Source: Gongronella butleri
Lineage: Eukaryota; Mucoromycota; Mucoromycetes; Mucorales; Cunninghamellaceae
Direction: 5' to 3'
DNA length: 64,000 nucleotides
Assembly: GCA_025201375.1 (NCBI GenBank)
Contig: JAIWZP010000004.1
Span: forward strand, 992,001-1,056,000
How positions within the stretch are numbered: the stretch's first letter is position 1; each line of letters begins with the position of its first letter. The notes under the pieces are model-generated. The model searched no databases. It was not told the DNA's origin and saw nothing but the letters and a program-made list of their open reading frames with translations. Shown one piece after another: positions 57,691 through 64,000 of this stretch. A program made the position numbers and the translations under genes.

Positions 57691-59299
57691 AAGTTACCCG
57701 TTCCTCCATGCCCTTTCTCGCCCCCCTTTTTTTCTCTCTTCATTTTGCATCTTGAAATTTATTGTACAGGGATCTCAACTTCCCTCCCCCACCCCCTTCC
57801 TTTTCCTACACCCCCTTCATCTTGTCACTGCCCCGTGTACTTGTCTCTTGCTTGATTATTTTCGAGTCCAGCTAATTTACCTACCATAATAAAATGCCAT
57901 TCATCTCCTCCCCGTGCTCAAACAACTCAGAAAATGCGCACAGCGCTACACAAGGACAGAAAATAAGCGTGCTTCGCCGCCATTCATGCAAAAAAAAAGT
58001 CCAGCCCTTTGTGTCCCCCCTCCCCAATTCCACAAGAGGCATACTTGGCCAAACGTGTCAATGTGTCACAAAAACATTACCCGGTAACGGTCCGCTCATT
58101 TGTGGTTCATTGCCAGTTCAATGACATCATTGACAAGGCGAACAAAGGCTCGCAACAGCGTTTTAAGCGCTTTGGATAAATTTGGACATTGCTCGCCAAA
58201 TCGGTAAGCGTGTCGCATGAAAAAGAGGTATCCTTGCAGTGCGACGCTTTCAACCATGTTCTCCCTTCCGCTTGAGTGCCGTAGCAAACGAAAGTTTTAG
58301 CCATGTAAAGCTTTAATATCGAAAAATGAGCCTCCAGGATGACGCCAAACTCTCGCAAAAGAAACATTGCGTGAAGGGACCAGGAAAAGGGACAAAAAAA
58401 AAAAAAAAGAAGAGCGCGATCCACCTTGGTTACTGTATTTCGGTGCGCATTGTCTTGGAAGACCCAGTAAAAAACCAGAGGTCATCAACAAGGTCAATGA
58501 CGAGAAGATATCAAGACAACCACCATTTTCACGAAATTTCACAAATGCAACGCTAATGCATGTTCATACCGTTGGGTACTGGCTGTATTTCCACGAACCT
58601 ACAATACAGTAAGCTGTAAATTTTTTCTGGAGGCGCAAAAAGCCGGCACAAAGTTCGAAAAACACGTAGTTTATAAGCAAATGTTTACTTTTATGCAAAT
58701 AACGAGCTGCTCCTTGCATTGGAATGACAGTGCGCGGCAGATCCTTTCCGATGATCGCAAAAAATGGACAGATCGCCATGCTGTCATTCATGGATCAAGG
58801 GGGTTTTTTTTTATTTTTCAAAGCGCGATTTGACCGTCTTCGTACAATTCGATATATAGCTGCTACTTTAGAGCTTGCAGCCTATCCAGCAACCGATTCT
58901 AAACCATGCGTACCAAGTGCGCAGCCGATATCCAATGTGCGCTTTTATGATATGGCAAAAGAGAAAGAAAATCATATTCAAGTGAAAATGTGAAAACAAT
59001 CTGCTTTCCGAGTATCTTGACGCGCCATGGAAGGCAGTAAAATTGATGGCTTCCGCCGAGTGTCATTTGCCTGAGGTGACTTCAAACGATTCGCTTCATG
59101 GGATGGCGAGATATCGCGCGTCTGTTGAATTTTTTTTTCCAACACGTGATGAAAATGGGAGGAGCACGTCGGCAATGCAGGAGGTTGTCATTGGCTGATG
59201 CGGAGTGCGAACGAAAAGGGACTGGGCTCAATTGACACCTTGGACCCCAAAAAAAAAGCTGTGTTTTTTCTTTTTTCCCTCTTTTACACGAATTTTATC
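57691..59299. other. Intergenic region with a repeat-like central part
   Basis: No supported gene. AATAAAA near 57887 may end the transporter transcript. From about 58080 to 59000 the sequence has the texture of the repeat spacers (ACCAGAGGTCATCAACAAGG at about 58484; the pair member at 58613-58673). The right end is the TCD1 promoter. Confidence 0.5.
58613..58673 (+). repeat. Short dispersed repeat, pair member 2
   Basis: It resembles 48059-48125 in order and orientation (GCTGTAAA, TTTCTGGA, CACAA and AAAACACG blocks). Similarity is partial. Confidence 0.45.
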
Positions 59300-61111
59300 A
59301 TGTGGTTGCCTTTAAAGCCCCTGGACAGCTATAGCGACCGCACCAAGCTGACGCTGACGGCCGTGGCGGCTTCGAGTCTCACGGCACTTTCATTGCTGTC
59401 TTGGCAGGCGGCACGCCGCCAGCAACGGGCAAAAAAGCTCAAGCGAGACCTGGTGCATGGCGACCTTGCGGCGTCGTTGCCTTTGTCGTCGTCGTCCCAG
59501 CAGCTGAATGCACTCGGCCTTGTTGGGTCACCGTCACCGACCACGAAAAAGGCGGCGACTGGTGTGCGGCCACACGATCCGACGCTGATCGAGGAGCAAC
59601 TTGCGCGAAACCAGGCGTTTCTGGGGTCGGACGGCCTGGTGCAGGTGCGACAGGCACACGTGGTGGTGGTGGGCACCGGCAGCGTGGGCTCGTGGGCAGC
59701 ACTGATGCTTGCGCGGTCAGGCGTGCAGCAATTGCGCGTGATCGACCCTGCGCGGCTCCAGCAGCAGGATGTCGCGTCCCATGCCGCGGCCACGCCACGC
59801 ACCATCGGCATGGCAAAAGTCCACGCACTCCAGGCCATCATCGCGCCCATTGTGCCCTTTGTCCACGTCGACGCCATCCACAGCGAGTGGCAGCCGCGTC
59901 ATATCATGGACGTCGTCATGGAAATCTCAAAAACAACGGAAACAACGCCCTCGTCCTCCTCGTCCGCCTCTTCCACCAACGACAACACCTCGGCAAACTC
60001 GCGCATCATGGTCATCGACTGCCTCGGCCACACTTCCTTGGACGCCAAGGTGAAGTTGATCCAATTCTGCCGCTCGTGCGATATTCCCATCATCTCGGCA
60101 TTGGACCCTGGCAACAAGGTCGACCCCACACGCATCCAACTCACCGATATCAGCGATACCTTTGGTAAAAAAAAAAAAAAAAATTGGAAAAAAAAACATG
60201 GGCAATTCCTAATCGCTCACCTATTTGTGTGCAAAATTTAGACGATCCCTCTGCCAAGCTGCTGAGACGACGACTAAAGTTACTTGGTATCGATCGCCAC
60301 CTGCCTGTAGCCTACTCGACCGAGAAACCAACAAATCCCAAATACGTCACGCGTGAGTCGCAATTGTCGTTTTTTGAATGAAATAATAGACTGATCGCGT
60401 TTTTTTTTTTTTTTTTTTTTTTTTTCATCCAGATGGTGATGAGGTGCATCACTTTGACGACCAAAGCCGCGCTTTGCCCGACGTGCGATCCAGACACACG
60501 CCCATTGTTGGCGCCATTGCAGCCATGTATGGCATGACTCTGACTACGTACACGCTCTTGCATCTCGCCGACTTTTCTGCATACCAAGCCCCGCCCATCA
60601 GGCAAAAGGACAAGCAGTGCACACGCATCTACGACGACCTGCGCAAGCGCGAAAAGCAGGTGTATGGCACAACGTAAGAAAATAAGCAAAAAAAAAAGAA
60701 AAAAAAAGAAAAACAAACATGTTGCTCAAGTGGTTCTCCCTTTTCAATGCATTCAGCGAGGCGCCATTGACTCACCAAGAGATCGCGTACATTTATGAGG
60801 AGCTGTGGCACGGCAAGAGCGCCGTGTCGGGCCCTCGCGACCGTCTTACTCTGGTGCGCTGGGACAGAACCAAGCCATTGTCCTTGACCAATGCCGTGTG
60901 CATGTCCAAGGACGAGGCGCGCGCTCACGACGAGCTGCCAGCAGACACGGACTTGCACGCACATTATGACCAAGGTAAAAAAAAAAAGAAAGACGAGCAA
61001 ATGACGCGGAGTTCCTCTTAATGCTTTTTTTTTTCGTTTTCTACAGACGTTGTCGCCTTTATTGAAAAGCAATTCCAAGACCAGCACAACTTTGACGCCA
61101 TTTGGAATTAA
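59300..61111 (+). CDS. tRNA threonylcarbamoyladenosine dehydratase (TCD1/TCD2-like), E1-like ThiF fold
   Basis: Five exons: 59300-60164, 60242-60352, 60433-60673, 60757-60974 and 61047-61111 (499 aa). It starts MWLPLKPLDSYSDRTK; residues about 17-34 form a membrane segment, in keeping with the mitochondrial outer-membrane location reported for yeast TCD1/TCD2. The ThiF-like domain has RNQAFLGSDGLVQVR, then VVVVGTGSVGSWAALMLARSG with the GxGxxG nucleotide loop (125-130), IDCLGHTSLDAKVKLIQFC, and ISALDPGNKVDPTRIQLTDIS. It should ATP-dependently cyclise t6A37 of tRNAs to ct6A. A Ser/Thr/Asn-rich insert lies at about residues 215-235. The end (AIWN) and TPIVGAIAAMYGM fit the family. TCD1 and TCD2 cannot be told apart here. 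Confidence 0.9.
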
Positions 61112-62653
61112 GCATGGAGTCCAGACTCTCCTCCCTCCCCTTGTAGATATCACATAGATGCATTCATAAAAAACCCCAACGATACTCCATTCTGTAATCG
61201 TTTACAAGCGCAAAAAGTGCCATCCTGACGCCACCACGCGATTCTGTGCCTCCTGATTTCATCTAAGGTTGTGTTCTTTACGAAAGAAAAGGACAAACGA
61301 GGTCGAAACAATTAGATTTTCGATTTTTACGCGCAAACAGCGAATAATCGTAGAGTGGCATAAGATTTTAGTGCGCTAACTTTTTACAAAGGAAAAAAGA
61401 GGAGGCAGGCTTTCGTTTGAGCCCCACCTTGTGACTCTGGATGCACGATTGTGAAAGCGATGGCTGTTGAAAATTTTATGCCGTGGGGGCAACGATTTTT
61501 TTCAAAAAAAAAGCCCAATTCCTCAGATCGTCCTCAAACCTGAATGGCTGGTAGGCACCAATTGGTAGTATAGGATGGCAAGTGTCACGAGCTTCTACTT
61601 TGTGGATTTGGAGAAAATCGCGGTTGAGTGAGCTGGAGGCCATGGTTTCAAATGCTCATCCTTGAACAACGAAACGTGCTAGAGTCAATCAGTCGACATT
61701 TTCTCGGAGAGAATCATCCAAAGATTCATAATAATGAATTGAGTGGTGCCGTGATTGCGCACGATCCGGAATATCGACGCGTCCAAAATGACCCCGAAAA
61801 AACGCGGTTTCGGCGCGTCGTTATTCACGCGCAAAGCGCGATTTTTGTATTCCTCTACATACCACGTGTGCGCACGTACCATATGCGCGAGATATGTTCG
61901 TTTCAAGCCGCTATATCAAGTGGTTAATTCGTGTCATTAATTTGAAAATCGGGCTCTTTGGTGCATTATTTGTCGATTTTCTCGCCAACCTACATAACGA
62001 ACGTCGGTCGCGCCATAATCGACTTGATGCGGGCACTGCCTTTTTGCTTCCCTCCAAGTTTCGTGACGATCCATCAGCTTTTTTCGATTTTCGAAAATTG
62101 ACCAGGGGTCATCCAGGGCTTTTGTCCAATTTTAATTCTGGCCAATTGCTTGCCATCTACGCGACCTACAGACGTCTGTTTGGGCTCAAATGAAAGCCTG
62201 TCGCGTGACCTTTCCAGCACGGCGCGAGAATCAGCTAATAGGCTTCCAGGACGACCCTCAAAAAGGCAAAATGGAGGGTTATATCGCATTTTTGCATGTT
62301 ACTCGTCTTGAATGATGATGCTCCAGAAGAATACCGATATGATGCAAAAGGCAGGGAGCTGGGGCATCATCCATATGCTTGGTGCAGCTTCAGGTTTCCT
62401 GTTGCCTTTTGAGCAATTTGCATTTTTCCAATGACGCTGTGAAAATCCTTAGGTTTAGGCCCTCCGCGTTTTTTTTTTATCGAATCCATGAGACTCTGAA
62501 TCGCTCTCTTTTCGTGTGATGGGGTGAGGATGGCTACTTTTTTTTACGATCTTATAGATAATATTAATTTCTTTCTTGCAACAAACAAACGAGTTTAATG
62601 GGGGTTGATTCGTGGGGGGTGTTCTATTTTCTAAATGATGAAATCTACAAAAT
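61112..62653. other. Intergenic region with degenerate repeat-like sequence
   Basis: No supported gene between the convergent TCD1-like and Hsp70 genes. From about 61300 to 62300 the sequence resembles the repeat spacers: GCGATTTTTGTATTCC, AATGACCCCGAAAAAACGCGG, GACCAGGGGTCATCCAGGG at about 62100. Positions 62456-62640 should hold the Hsp70 3' untranslated region. Confidence 0.5.

Positions 62654-64000
<1,347 letters not shown>

Overview
The window is nuclear DNA of a filamentous fungus. It carries split genes with short GT-AG introns (about 50-220 nt), GC-rich exons and AT-rich spacers with long poly-A and poly-T runs. The protein content is a fungal endomembrane, peroxisome and chromatin set: VPS8, LCL3, DBP9, acyl-CoA oxidase, a CPS1-type GT2, a GH17 glucanase and an STB6-like protein. 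A tubby protein and a GLTSCR1-domain protein point to an early-diverging lineage. Mucoromycota is my best guess; the genus cannot be told from the sequence. I found no rRNA, tRNA, CRISPR array or intact transposon.

Layout: 1.3-4.8 kb (-) STB6-like protein; 5.1-6.4 (-) SAM methyltransferase; 6.8-8.9 (-) DBP9 helicase, head-to-head with 9.1-11.3 (+) a probable mitochondrial DEAD-box helicase; 13.2-14.7 (-) GLTSCR1-domain, polyQ protein, head-to-head with 14.8-15.7 (+) LCL3 nuclease. From 17.2 to 25.3 kb there are four + strand genes for secreted or membrane products: secretory lipase, CPS1-type GT2, GH17 glucanase and a small GPI-type protein. Next come 27.5-29.0 (+) tubby protein, 29.8-31.5 (+) Ser-rich unknown protein, 32.3-38.7 (+) a 1918-residue kinesin, 39.8-40.7 (-) a C2H2 zinc-finger protein, 41.3-43.8 (-) acyl-CoA oxidase, 48.7-55.3 (-) VPS8, 56.3-57.7 (+) a sugar-phosphate/nucleotide-sugar type transporter, 59.3-61.1 (+) a TCD1-like tRNA t6A dehydratase, and 62.7-64.0 (-) the C-terminal part of a cytosolic Hsp70 cut by the window edge.

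All multi-exon models were built by hand. For each complete one the exon lengths sum to a multiple of three, and each junction gives continuous family-like protein.

The unusual content is outside or between exons. (i) A degenerate dispersed repeat family (about 0.6 kb unit) has at least four same-orientation copies in the 19 kb and 45-47 kb spacers. (ii) Many introns open with GTAAAA running straight into 20-30 nt of A; two introns are stop-free and of length 3n, so retention would insert a Lys-rich segment. (iii) Several exons are only 19-30 nt long. (iv) A cluster of TATCATA/TATGATA motifs lies at 48.24-48.44 kb, and a pair of overlapping perfect palindromes at 26.57-26.60 kb. I saw no convincing new multi-gene system; the repeat family and the intron structure are the best leads.
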